Assembly (NCBI GenBank): GCA_016699575.1
Contig: CP064979.1
Span: 2,914,001-2,978,000 of the forward strand
DNA length: 64,000 nt
Direction: 5' to 3'
DNA from: Flavobacteriales bacterium
Lineage (GTDB): Bacteria; Bacteroidota; Bacteroidia; Flavobacteriales_F; PHOS-HE28
In this document: piece after piece, positions 26,214-34,371 of the stretch
Numbering within the stretch: the stretch's first letter is position 1
Layout of the letters: each line of letters opens with the position of its first letter
Notes under the pieces: generated by a model
The model's database searches: none
The model's input: the letters and a program-made list of their open reading frames with translations, nothing else
Told to the model about the DNA's origin: nothing
Made by a program: the position numbers and the translations under genes

Positions 26214-27608
26214 ATGGAATACCGCATCGAGAAAGACACGATGGGCGAGGTGAAAGTCCCCGCCGACAAGTACTGGGGCGCTCAGACCGAGCGCAGCCGC
26301 AACAACTTCAGGATCGGTCGGCCGGCGAGCATGCCGCTGGAGATCATCAAGGCCTTCGCTTACTTGAAGAAGGCAGCGGCGCTCACCAACGTGGAGCTGG
26401 GCAAACTGCCCAAGGAGAAAAGCGACCTCATCGGTCGCGTGTGCGACGAGATCCTGGAAGGCAAGCTCGACGACCAGTTCCCGCTGGTGATCTGGCAGAC
26501 GGGCAGCGGCACGCAGAGCAACATGAACCTCAACGAGGTGATCGCCTACCGCGGTCATGTGCTGCAGGGCGGCAAGCTCACCGACGAGCAGAAGGCGCTG
26601 AACCCGAACGACGATGTGAACAAGAGCCAGAGCAGCAACGACACGTATCCCACGGCCATGCACATCGCTGCGTACAAGCTGACGGTGGAAGTGACGCTGC
26701 CGGGGGTGAAGAAGCTACGCGACACGCTGGACCGGAAGGCGAAGGCGTTCGAGAGCATCGTGAAAACGGGCCGCACGCACTTCATGGACGCCACGCCCCT
26801 CACGCTGGGGCAGGAGTTCAGCGGTTACGTGCAACAGATCGACAACGGCCTGCGTGCGGTGAACAACGCTTTGGAAATGGTGCGCGAACTGGCGCTCGGC
26901 GGCACGGCCGTCGGCACGGGCCTCAACGCGCCCAAGGGCTATAGCGTGCTGGTGGCGAAGAAGATCGCGGAGCTCACCGGCCTGCCCTTCGTCACGGCCC
27001 CTAACAAGTTCGAGTCGCTCGCCGCGCACGATGCCATGGTGGAGCTGAGCGGTGCGTTCAAGCGTCTTGCGGTCTCCTTGATGAAGATCGCCAACGACAT
27101 CCGCATCCTCAGCAGTGGTCCGCGCAGTGGCATCGGCGAACTGGTGATCCCCGACAACGAGCCGGGTTCATCCATCATGCCGGGCAAGGTGAACCCCACG
27201 CAGCCGGAGGCGCTCACCATGGTGTGCGCCCAAGTGATCGGCAACGACGTGGCGGTTAGCATCGGCGGCATGCAGGGCCACTTCGAGCTGAACGTGTTCA
27301 AGCCGCTCATCGCGGCGAACGTGCTGCTGAGCGGCCGTCTGCTCGGTGATGCCTGCGTGAGCTTCAACGACAAATGCGCCGAGGGCATCGAGCCGAACAA
27401 GGAGGTGATCAAACGCCACTTAGAGAACTCGCTGATGCTCGTGACCAGTCTCAACCCGCACATCGGCTACTACAAGGCCGCTGAGATCGCCAAGAAGGCG
27501 CACAAGGAGGGCACCACACTGAAGCAGGCTGCGCTGGCACTGGGCCACGTCACCGCCGAGGACTTTGACAAGTGGGTGGATGCGGCGAAGATGTGCAGCG
27601 AGGGATGA
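26214..27608 (+). CDS. fumC: Class II fumarate hydratase
   Basis: This 464-residue member of the fumarase/aspartase superfamily begins YRIEKDTMGEVKVPADKYWGAQTERSRNNF. It carries SSNDTYPTAMHIAA, TGRTHFMDATPLTLGQEF and the signature loop GSSIMPGKVNPTQPE from residue 318. It hydrates fumarate to malate in the TCA cycle. The start at 26214 gives the standard N terminus, and the longer frame reading back into prfB is not real. A 19-bp perfect inverted repeat (26182-26200) lies just before it, and a strong terminator follows. Confidence 0.97.
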   Translation: MEYRIEKDTMGEVKVPADKYWGAQTERSRNNFRIGRPASMPLEIIKAFAYLKKAAALTNVELGKLPKEKSDLIGRVCDEILEGKLDDQFPLVIWQTGSGTQSNMNLNEVIAYRGHVLQGGKLTDEQKALNPNDDVNKSQSSNDTYPTAMHIAAYKLTVEVTLPGVKKLRDTLDRKAKAFESIVKTGRTHFMDATPLTLGQEFSGYVQQIDNGLRAVNNALEMVRELALGGTAVGTGLNAPKGYSVLVAKKIAELTGLPFVTAPNKFESLAAHDAMVELSGAFKRLAVSLMKIANDIRILSSGPRSGIGELVIPDNEPGSSIMPGKVNPTQPEALTMVCAQVIGNDVAVSIGGMQGHFELNVFKPLIAANVLLSGRLLGDACVSFNDKCAEGIEPNKEVIKRHLENSLMLVTSLNPHIGYYKAAEIAKKAHKEGTTLKQAALALGHVTAEDFDKWVDAAKMCSEG

Positions 27609-27628
27609 CCACCGATCGTGCTGAATGA

Positions 27629-27662
27629 CGAAGGGCTGCTGATGGGCAGCCCTTCGCTTTTT
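27629..27662 (+). terminator. Rho-independent terminator of fumC
   Basis: An 11-bp stem CGAAGGGCTGC/GCAGCCCTTCG with a six-base loop, followed by CTTTTT. Confidence 0.9.
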
Positions 27663-27784
27663 GCGCGGCGATGGCCTCTAACCCACCCAGCGCCGTGCCA
27701 TGATCGTTCGTAATACGTGTCCGCTCAATGGACCATTGAGCAGCCAAAGCTCAAGAGGATGTGCGGAGCGGAACATGATGTTCA

Positions 27785-28027
27785 TCACTCCACCCGGGTC
27801 TTTTCCTCCGTTGGGCCCGAGGCTTCAACTGACCGACGGCGCTGCCGGAAATAACCTGCAAGGTCTCCGACAACATTCCCGGCCAGCCCGCCCAAAACCG
27901 CTCCGCGCACCGCACTGCCCAACGGATGCGCGCTGAAGACGCATCCGCCCGATGTGCAGGATGCCTCGCTCCAAGTGAGCCACCCGATGATGGCTCCGAC
28001 CATGGCGCCGGCGATCAGGAAAAGCAT
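27785..28027 (-). CDS. Small DUF6132-like membrane protein
   Basis: This is a roughly 80-residue protein. A transmembrane helix (MLFLIAGAMVGAIIGWLTW) is followed by SCTSGGCVFSAHPLGSAVRGAVLGGLAGN. The paired cysteines, the downstream proline and the glycine-rich second helix resemble small DUF6132 proteins that occur beside rhodanese and peroxiredoxin genes in Bacteroidota. It is divergent from the sulfide:quinone oxidoreductase gene and shares its control region. A GAACTTTG box on its strand sits 37.5 bp from the same CRP/FNR-type dyad. GTG 28039 is an alternative start. The family call is by pattern only. Confidence 0.6.
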   Translation of the reverse strand: MLFLIAGAMVGAIIGWLTWSEASCTSGGCVFSAHPLGSAVRGAVLGGLAGNVVGDLAGYFRQRRRSVEASGPTEEKTRVE

Positions 28028-28092
28028 TCCGCGTTGCACGATCGTTGGTTTTTGTTGCAGGCAAAGTTCCGAGCAGGTCGCCTCCCGCGATG

Positions 28093-28136
28093 GTGAGGAT
28101 CATCACGGTCCGCGGCGGTCCGTGGAGATACGTTCG
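28093..28136 (+). promoter_or_regulatory. Sulfide:quinone oxidoreductase promoter: CRP/FNR-type dyad plus -7 box
   Basis: The exact dyad GTGA-GGATCA-TCAC is at 28093-28106. The -7 box TACGTTCG is at 28129-28136. The distance from dyad centre to the last G of the box is 36.5 bp, which places the dyad near -41.5, the class-II activator position. Confidence 0.75.
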
Positions 28137-28157
28137 CCCATCAACCTCCCCCTTCCT

Positions 28158-29360
28158 ATGGCCCAACACTACCAACTCCTCGTGATCGGCGGCGGCAATG
28201 CCGGTCTCTCCGCAGCCGCACACCTGCTGCTGAAGTCGCCGAAGACCAGCGTGGGCATCGTGGAACCATCGGAAAAGCACTACTACCAACCGGCGTGGAC
28301 CTTGGTGGGCGGCGGTGCGTTCAACATCAAGGACACCGAACGCAACGAGCAGGAGTACATCCCGAAAGGAGCCGAGTGGATCAAAAGCAGTGTAGCCACC
28401 TTCCAACAGGAAGCCAACACCGTTACGCTCTCGGATGGGAAGGTGATCGGCTACGATCAATTGCTCGTGTGCCCGGGCATCCAGCTCGACTGGTCGGCGG
28501 TGAAAGGACTACCGGAGGCTCTGGGCAAGAACGGTGTCAGCTCCAACTACAGCTTCCAGCACGCGCCGTACACCTGGGAACTGATCAAGGGCTTGAAGAA
28601 GGGCCGCGCGATCTTCCACAACCCGCATACGCCGGTGAAGTGCGGGGGCGCGCCGCACAAGATCATGTACCTGGCCGCTGATCATTGGCGCAAGACGGGC
28701 GATCTGAAGAACATGGACATCCAATACTGGAGCGGAGGTGCCAAGCTCTTCGCCGTACCACGTTATGAGAAGACCTTGTTGAAAGTGGTGGAACGCGGCG
28801 GGATCAAGCTCAACTTCAATTGGAAGCTTGAAGAGATCGACGGTGCGAACAAGCGCGCACGCTTCATGGGCATCGGCGAGAAGAACAAGGACGTGGTGCA
28901 ATGGGTGGAGTACGACATGATGCACGTCACACCGCCACAGAGTGCGCCGGACTTCATCAAGAAGAGCCCGCTGGCCAACGCCGCCGGCTGGGTGGATGTG
29001 GACAAGCACTCGCTGCGGCACACCAAATTCCCGAACGTGTGGAGCATCGGTGATGCTGCCGGCTTGCCCACCTCGAAGACCGGTGCGGCCATCCGCAAAC
29101 AAACGCCCACGGTGGTCGCGAACATCCTGGATGCCATGGCGGGCAGATCGCTGCACGCGAACTACAACGGTTACACCTCCTGCCCGCTCGTCACCGGCTA
29201 CGGCAAGCTCGTGCTCGCCGAATTCGACTACGACAACAAGCCGCAGGAGACTTTCCCCATCGACCAGAGCAAGGAGCGCTGGAGCATGTACATGCTGAAG
29301 CGTGAAGTGCTGCCGCGCATGTATTGGAACTTCATTCTGCGCGGCAAGGCGCAGGGGTGA
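28158..29360 (+). CDS. sqr: Sulfide:quinone oxidoreductase
   Basis: This 400-residue flavoprotein has an N-terminal FAD-binding motif (LLVIGGGNAGLSAAAH). The two redox cysteines are C162 in PVKCGGAPHKIMYLA and C342 in GYTSCPLVTG. This pattern matches the mitochondrial SQOR / type II-like group. The second FAD motif is NVWSIGDAAGLPTSKT. It oxidises sulfide and reduces quinone at the membrane. The start at 28158 is chosen because the fold begins there. It heads a run of sulfur genes (peroxiredoxin, MBL-rhodanese), each with its own matching activator site. Confidence 0.93.
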   Translation: MAQHYQLLVIGGGNAGLSAAAHLLLKSPKTSVGIVEPSEKHYYQPAWTLVGGGAFNIKDTERNEQEYIPKGAEWIKSSVATFQQEANTVTLSDGKVIGYDQLLVCPGIQLDWSAVKGLPEALGKNGVSSNYSFQHAPYTWELIKGLKKGRAIFHNPHTPVKCGGAPHKIMYLAADHWRKTGDLKNMDIQYWSGGAKLFAVPRYEKTLLKVVERGGIKLNFNWKLEEIDGANKRARFMGIGEKNKDVVQWVEYDMMHVTPPQSAPDFIKKSPLANAAGWVDVDKHSLRHTKFPNVWSIGDAAGLPTSKTGAAIRKQTPTVVANILDAMAGRSLHANYNGYTSCPLVTGYGKLVLAEFDYDNKPQETFPIDQSKERWSMYMLKREVLPRMYWNFILRGKAQG

Positions 29361-29400
29361 CGATCATCACCAGAGCGCTTCCCAGCTGGAGCGATCTTCG
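29357..29400 (+). promoter_or_regulatory. Peroxiredoxin promoter: CRP/FNR-type dyad plus -7 box
   Basis: The exact dyad GTGA-CGATCA-TCAC is at 29357-29370 and overlaps the stop codon of the upstream oxidoreductase gene. The box GATCTTCG is at 29393-29400. Spacing is 36.5 bp from dyad centre to final G. Confidence 0.72.
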
Positions 29401-29404
29401 CGGC

Positions 29405-30058
29405 ATGGAAACGATCAACACCATGCCCCGCATCGGCGACCAAGCTCCCGACTTCGAGGCCCTCACCACGCACGGTCCGCTGAAGTTCAGCGACTACATC
29501 AAAGGCAGTTGGGCCATCCTCTTCTCGCACCCGGCCGACTTCACGCCCGTGTGCACCACGGAACTGAGCGGCTTCGCGCAGAACAAGGAGTGGTTCGCGG
29601 CGCGCAACACCAAGCTCATCGGCGAGAGCATCGACAGCATCCACAGCCACGTGGCCTGGGTGCAAGCCGTGCGCGAGAAGACCGGTGTGTACATGGACTT
29701 CCCGATCATCGCCGACATCGATATGAAGGTGGCGAAGCTCTACGGCATGCTGCATGAGAACGCGAGCAATACCGCCGCCGTGCGCGCCGTGTTCTTCATC
29801 GACCCGAAAGGCATCATCCGCCTGGTGATGTACTACCCGCTGAACGTGGGCCGCAACATGGACGAGATCATGCGCGTGCTGGAAGCCATGCAGACCGCGG
29901 ACGCCAACGGTTGCGCCATGCCCTTGAACTGGAAGAAGGGCGAGAAGGTGATCGTGCCACCGCCCAAGACCTTGAAGGACCTTGATGCGCGCCTGAACGA
30001 GAAGGGCATTGAACTGATCGACTTCTATCTCGCGAAGAAGCAGTTGGAGACGGCCTGA
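29405..30058 (+). CDS. 1-Cys (Prx6-type) peroxiredoxin
   Basis: This 217-residue thioredoxin-fold peroxidase has the catalytic motif HPADFTPVCTTEL with the peroxidatic Cys50. The conserved arginine is in AVRAVFFIDPKGIIR. The C-terminal Prx6-type extension is VIVPPPKTL. It reduces peroxides and possibly persulfides in the cytoplasm. It lies 44 bases after the sulfide:quinone oxidoreductase gene but has its own promoter pair. An internal ATG at 29423 (MPRIGDQAPDF) could also be the start. Confidence 0.93.
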   Translation: METINTMPRIGDQAPDFEALTTHGPLKFSDYIKGSWAILFSHPADFTPVCTTELSGFAQNKEWFAARNTKLIGESIDSIHSHVAWVQAVREKTGVYMDFPIIADIDMKVAKLYGMLHENASNTAAVRAVFFIDPKGIIRLVMYYPLNVGRNMDEIMRVLEAMQTADANGCAMPLNWKKGEKVIVPPPKTLKDLDARLNEKGIELIDFYLAKKQLETA

Positions 30059-30078
30059 GACGACCGTCGGTTTTTCAG

Positions 30079-30107
30079 GAAAGGCTCCTTCGGGGGCCTT
30101 TCTTGTT
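30079..30107 (+). terminator. Rho-independent terminator with UUCG tetraloop
   Basis: A ten-pair stem GAAAGGCTCC/GGGGCCTTTC closes a C(UUCG)G tetraloop and is followed by a short T-rich tail (TTGTT). Confidence 0.75.
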
Positions 30108-30114
30108 GGCGGTG

Positions 30115-30128
30115 GTGATGATCGTTAC
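30115..30128 (+). promoter_or_regulatory. Second, weaker CRP/FNR-type dyad before the MBL-rhodanese gene
   Basis: GTGA-TGATCG-TTAC has one mismatch and lies 28 bp upstream of the dyad at 30143-30156. Confidence 0.45.
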
Positions 30129-30142
30129 ACAAGCCCGTTTTC

Positions 30143-30186
30143 CTGACGATCATCACGTGTACGGCCAGTGCCCCCATGGACTTTTG
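30143..30186 (+). promoter_or_regulatory. MBL-rhodanese promoter: CRP/FNR-type dyad plus -7 box
   Basis: The dyad CTGA-CGATCA-TCAC is at 30143-30156 and the box GACTTTTG is at 30179-30186. The centre-to-G distance is again 36.5 bp. Confidence 0.7.
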
Positions 30187-30226
30187 CGATGAACAAGACC
30201 GGGACAGGTCGCAAAACGAACGAGCC

Positions 30227-31639
30227 ATGACCATCAAACAGATCTACACCGGCTGCATCGCCCACGCAGCGTATTACCTGGAGAGCAACGGCGAAGCGGC
30301 CATCTTCGATCCGCTGCGCGAAGTGCAACCCTACATAGATCGCGCTGCGGCCGACAAGGCGACGATCAAGTACGTTTTCGAGACCCACTTCCACGCCGAC
30401 TTCGTGAGCGGCCATTTGGACTTGGCGAAGAAGGCCGGTGCCACCATCGTGTACGGCCCAACGGCGAAGCCGGGATTCACGGCTCACGTAGCCATGGATG
30501 GCGAGGTGTTCAACGTGGGCAAGGCGAAGGTGAAGGTGATCCACACACCCGGGCACACCATGGAGAGCACCACCTACTTGGTGATCGATGAGAACGGGAA
30601 AGAGCACGGCATCATCACCGGGGATACGCTCTTCATTGGCGATGTCGGCCGCCCTGACCTGGCGCAGCACGTCATCGCTGACCTCACCGAGGAGAAGCTC
30701 GCCGGTCACCTGTACGATTCGCTGCGCAACAAGATCATGCCGCTGAGCGATGACCTCATCGTGTACCCGAACCACGGCGCAGGCAGCGCATGCGGCAAGA
30801 TGATGAGCAAGGAGACCACCGACACCCTCGGCCACCAGAAACAGGTGAACTACGCGCTGGACCCGAAGCTCACCAAGGAGGAATTCAAGAAGGCGCTGCT
30901 CACTGGGCTCACACCGCCTCCCGGCTACTTCCCCAAGAACGTGCTGATGAACATCCAGGGCTACGAAAGCCTCGATGCGGTGATGGCACGTGGCAAGCGC
31001 GCACTCGCTCCGAACGACTTCGAGGTGGTGGCCAATGAAGAGCGTCCGCTCGTGCTCGATACGCGCCCGGCCGCGGTGTTCGCGAAGGGCTTCATACCGA
31101 ACAGCATCAACATCGGGCTGGACAGCAACTTCGCCATGTGGGTAGGGGAGATGATCCCCGACATCAAACAAGCGATCCTGCTCGTGACCGAACCCGGCAA
31201 AGAAGAGGAGAGCATCATCCGCCTGAGCCGCGTGGGCTACGACCATACCATCGGCTTCCTTGAAGGTGGTTTCGACGCGTGGAAGACGGCAGGGAAGGAG
31301 GTGGACTCCGTTGCTCGCATCTCGGCTGAGGAGTTCGCGACGCGTTACAACACCAAGCCGCTCGTCTTCGATGTGCGCAAGAAGAGCGAGTTCGACAGCG
31401 AGCATGTGGAAGGCGCCATCAACGTGCCGCTCAACCGCATCAACGATCACCTCGCGGAGTTCCCGAAGGACAAGCCCTTCATCCTGCACTGCGCCGGTGG
31501 CTACCGCAGCATGATCGCCGCCAGTATCCTGAAGGCACGCGGCTGGGACAACTTCGTGGATGTGGAGAGCGGCTTCACCGGCATCAAGAAGACCGGCGTG
31601 AAGGTGACGGAGTACGTGTGCCCGACGACCTTGCTCTAA
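30227..31639 (+). CDS. MBL-fold hydrolase with two rhodanese domains (persulfide dioxygenase-like)
   Basis: This 470-residue protein has an ETHE1-type metallo-beta-lactamase domain at residues 1-235, with the metal motif THFHADFVSGH (H54, H56, D58), TPGHTMES, GDTLFIGDVGRPD and PNHGAGSACG. The first rhodanese domain (about 260-360) lacks a cysteine at its loop (AILLVTEPGKE) and is probably inactive. The second (about 370-470) has an active-site type loop FILHCAGGYRS. It likely oxidises glutathione or other persulfides and moves sulfane sulfur, downstream of sulfide:quinone oxidoreductase. The in-frame ATG at 30176 is rejected because it would precede the predicted transcription start. Confidence 0.92.
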   Translation: MTIKQIYTGCIAHAAYYLESNGEAAIFDPLREVQPYIDRAAADKATIKYVFETHFHADFVSGHLDLAKKAGATIVYGPTAKPGFTAHVAMDGEVFNVGKAKVKVIHTPGHTMESTTYLVIDENGKEHGIITGDTLFIGDVGRPDLAQHVIADLTEEKLAGHLYDSLRNKIMPLSDDLIVYPNHGAGSACGKMMSKETTDTLGHQKQVNYALDPKLTKEEFKKALLTGLTPPPGYFPKNVLMNIQGYESLDAVMARGKRALAPNDFEVVANEERPLVLDTRPAAVFAKGFIPNSINIGLDSNFAMWVGEMIPDIKQAILLVTEPGKEEESIIRLSRVGYDHTIGFLEGGFDAWKTAGKEVDSVARISAEEFATRYNTKPLVFDVRKKSEFDSEHVEGAINVPLNRINDHLAEFPKDKPFILHCAGGYRSMIAASILKARGWDNFVDVESGFTGIKKTGVKVTEYVCPTTLL

Positions 31640-31659
31640 AGAACAGGTACCTGAACGCA

Positions 31660-31687
31660 GAAGCCCCGGTCGGAAGGCCGGGGCTTC
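31660..31687. terminator. Bidirectional hairpin between convergent genes
   Basis: A perfect ten-base stem GAAGCCCCGG/CCGGGGCTTC with an eight-base loop separates convergent ends. No clear T-tract on either strand. Confidence 0.6.
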
Positions 31688-31690
31688 ATG

Positions 31691-33175
31691 CTATCGCCAT
31701 CCCAAAGCCCCCCCGCACAACCACCACGCCCGTCCGAACCCCATGTCCCGCAGCACCTGCGCGGCCTGCGCACTTCTTCCGCCGCCCTTGGCGCACACGG
31801 TGATGATGCGCTCCCTGGGCGACCAGTCCCGAACGCGCTCCTGCAGCTCGGTGAGGGGAATGTTGATGGCTTGTGGCAGGTGGCCGCTTGCATATTCTTC
31901 GGCGCTGCGCACATCCACCATGCGCACACCGGGTTTGTTCAGCAGCGGCTTCAGGGCTTCCGGCTCCAAACACTCGCGTTCGCTCGGCATACGCAGCCAC
32001 ACCACGATACCGCTAAGCATCGTGACCGCTCCGATGGCCAGGATTGATGCGGTGATGCCGAAGCGATCGGCGATGAGACCGGTGATCAGCGCGCCGATCG
32101 CATAGCCCAGATCGCGCCACCAGCGGAATACGCCTACGGCTTCGCTACGCTGTTGCGGATGCGTGTGCGCGGCGATCACCGCGAGGAAAGTCGGGTATAC
32201 GAGCGCGGTGCCGAAGCCGAGCGCGGCGCTAAGCATGATGTATGCACCCTGCGCATGCACGTAGTGCAGTCCGATGATCGCGAGCCCTTGCAGCACCATG
32301 CCGATGATCAGCAACGATCGGCGGTTGACATGATCGGCGAGCTTGCCGGTGAAGAGTTGCCCCAAGCCCCACACTGCAGGATACACAGCTGCGATCAGCC
32401 CGATGCGTTCCTGCCCTAAGCCTTCGTTCAGCAGCAGTACGGGCAGCAGGCCCCACAGCATGCCATCGTTCAGGTTGTTCACCAGTCCGGCTTGAGTGAC
32501 GCTGCCCAGCGTGCGGTGCGTGAGACTGGTCTCCACGAACACGCGCTTGAGTTTCGGGATCGCGCTGGTCACGCTCTCTGCCGCTACATGGTGCACGGTG
32601 TCCTTCACCCAAAGCAGTGTGAGCAACAGCCCTATCACTGCGATGCCGATCCCCACCTGGAAGGGCACCGGTCGCGGACCGTACTGTGCGGCCAGGTATC
32701 CCGTGAGAAAGGCCATGGCACCTACGGCGATGTAACCGGCGAATTCGTTGAGGCCCATGGCCAGGCCCCGGTCCTTCTCGCCCACGAGGTCCATCTTCAT
32801 CACCACCGTGCTGCTCCAAGCAAAGCCTTGGTGGATGCCCAGCAAGATGTTGGCTGCTACCACCCACGCCCACGCATCGGCGTAGATGAGCAGGAAGGGC
32901 ACGGGCAGCGCGAGCGCCCAACCCGTGACAAGCAGTGCTTTGCGTCCGTAGCGCCCAGCCAGCCTTCCAGTGAAATAGTTCGCCAGCGCCTTACTGATGC
33001 CGAAGGCCATGATGAAGCTCAGCGCCGCAGCGTGCGAGCCAATGCCGAACTCCACTTCCGCCAGCAGCGGCAGAACTGTGCGCTCTATGCCCACCATGCC
33101 GCCTACGAAGGCGTTGACGATGACGAGCAAGGTGAACTGCTTCCAGTGGGGGCGGAGGCCGAGCTGGGCGTTCAT
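31691..33175 (-). CDS. MFS transporter with C-terminal rhodanese domain
   Basis: This 494-residue fusion has twelve transmembrane helices (about residues 12-395) with the MFS motif GRLAGRYGRKALLV between helices 2 and 3. A complete rhodanese domain follows (MVDVRSAEEYASGHLPQAINIPL) with active loop ITVCAKGGGRS. Such a fusion may couple transport of a small ion or thiol to sulfur transfer. The gene is the last of a same-strand series starting at arsR, but the role in arsenic or sulfur handling is inference. Confidence 0.9.
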   Translation of the reverse strand: MNAQLGLRPHWKQFTLLVIVNAFVGGMVGIERTVLPLLAEVEFGIGSHAAALSFIMAFGISKALANYFTGRLAGRYGRKALLVTGWALALPVPFLLIYADAWAWVVAANILLGIHQGFAWSSTVVMKMDLVGEKDRGLAMGLNEFAGYIAVGAMAFLTGYLAAQYGPRPVPFQVGIGIAVIGLLLTLLWVKDTVHHVAAESVTSAIPKLKRVFVETSLTHRTLGSVTQAGLVNNLNDGMLWGLLPVLLLNEGLGQERIGLIAAVYPAVWGLGQLFTGKLADHVNRRSLLIIGMVLQGLAIIGLHYVHAQGAYIMLSAALGFGTALVYPTFLAVIAAHTHPQQRSEAVGVFRWWRDLGYAIGALITGLIADRFGITASILAIGAVTMLSGIVVWLRMPSERECLEPEALKPLLNKPGVRMVDVRSAEEYASGHLPQAINIPLTELQERVRDWSPRERIITVCAKGGGRSAQAAQVLRDMGFGRAWWLCGGALGWR

Positions 33176-33188
33176 GATCTCGGTGCTG

Positions 33189-33635
33189 TCAATGGCCGTG
33201 CTTGAGGAGCATCCCGATCTGGCCTGCGTGGTAGGCCGTGTGCGTCACGATGCGGCCCAGGGCCTCGGCCTTGGTCTTCCTCCCGAACTCCTTTGTTTCG
33301 ATCACGGCATCCCAGTCGGCATCGGACTGTGCCTCGATGGCGCGACGCAGCGTATCCGCGCTCTCCGCCACGTAGGCCTTCAACGCGGCCAGGTCGGTCC
33401 ACTCACCGGTATCGTGTCCTTTGGCCACGGTGCTGGCATGCACCTGCACGTCCTTCAGCCCGAACACGTTCTTGGCGAAGAGCATCTCCACATCGCCGAT
33501 GTGCCGCACCAGGTAGCCGATGCTATTGGGCGCGGGGGCGAGCTTCTTCGGCAGGTCGGCCTCGGTAAGCTGGTCGAGCAATTTGGTGAAACGGGTGCGG
33601 CCCTCGGTGAAGAGGGCTAGGAATGATGCGGTCAT
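33189..33635 (-). CDS. DinB-family protein
   Basis: This 148-residue four-helix protein has the DinB/YfiT metal-binding histidine pattern: GYLVRHIGDVEMLFAKN in helix 2, and IVTHTAYHAGQIGMLLKHG near the end. The family includes putative thiol S-transferases such as bacillithiol transferases. It lies 16 bases downstream of the DUF2490 gene on the same strand and 13 bases upstream of the MFS-rhodanese gene. It is therefore likely part of one long transcript. Confidence 0.88.
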   Translation of the reverse strand: MTASFLALFTEGRTRFTKLLDQLTEADLPKKLAPAPNSIGYLVRHIGDVEMLFAKNVFGLKDVQVHASTVAKGHDTGEWTDLAALKAYVAESADTLRRAIEAQSDADWDAVIETKEFGRKTKAEALGRIVTHTAYHAGQIGMLLKHGH

Positions 33636-33651
33636 CGGATGAGCGAGAGTG

Positions 33652-34371
33652 TCATTCGTTCGTTCCCTGTTCCGGTGCGTTCGAGCGGAAGTCGAGATGG
33701 TTCACCCACGTCAGCTGCATGTACCACTGGTTGAACCAACCGTTGGACATCTTCCAGTTCACCAGCAGCAAGCCCGCTTCGATCCCGTGCCTGTCGTTCA
33801 GCTTGTAACCAAGCTGTGCGGCGCTCCAGTTCTCCTCGTAAGTGAAGTCCTGGCTGGTGTTGAAGAAGGGTTCCACGTAGCCCATGAAATAGGCTCGCGC
33901 ATCCGAGGGCCATTTCACCCCCATCAGGTAGCGTAATCTTCCACTGAAGCTAGCGCTGCCCGTCGTGCGATCCTGGATGAAGCGTTCATCGAAACGCAGG
34001 CGGTGCTTCCATTCCAACCGTGGGAACGGGTGCTTGTAGGTGATCTGTTGGAAGGCGCGGTTCTCCACCCGGTAGTCGTCGCGGAAAGGGTTCTGTCGTT
34101 CATGCACGTACGACGCTGTCACACTCCATCGCGTGGTCAGCTTGTAGCTGAGGCCCAGCTCCCCATAGAGGTAGAAGGAACCGGTCGGGATGGCCCCGTT
34201 GGCATCATCCCCTAGCGTGATCGCGTCGAAGAGATAGACGTTGTAGCTGAACTTGTTCGACAGGTCACCGCTGTGGTCGATCGTTGGGAACAGACCGAAA
34301 GAGTTGATGTTCTGTGCGATGGCGGCACATGGCAGCAGCGAGAAGACCAATGACAGCAGGCGCATGGTCAA
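33652..34371 (-). CDS. DUF2490-like outer-membrane beta-barrel protein
   Basis: This 239-residue protein has a signal peptide (MRLLSLVFSLLPCAAIAQ). It is followed by alternating hydrophobic strands with ENRAFQQITYKHPFPRLEWKHRLRFDERF, matching DUF2490 proteins. It is probably a small outer-membrane barrel of unknown role. The ATG at 34371 overlaps the stop of the metallophosphoesterase gene, and a second ATG follows two codons later. It is part of the arsenic operon series. Confidence 0.8.
   Translation of the reverse strand: MTMRLLSLVFSLLPCAAIAQNINSFGLFPTIDHSGDLSNKFSYNVYLFDAITLGDDANGAIPTGSFYLYGELGLSYKLTTRWSVTASYVHERQNPFRDDYRVENRAFQQITYKHPFPRLEWKHRLRFDERFIQDRTTGSASFSGRLRYLMGVKWPSDARAYFMGYVEPFFNTSQDFTYEENWSAAQLGYKLNDRHGIEAGLLLVNWKMSNGWFNQWYMQLTWVNHLDFRSNAPEQGTNE

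Noticed and set aside
28039..28106. Possible tenth exact member of the regulon: DUF6132-like gene reading from the oxidoreductase dyad
   Set aside because: Its GAACTTTG box ends 37.5 bp from the dyad centre, one base off the spacing of the other nine, so it was not counted.
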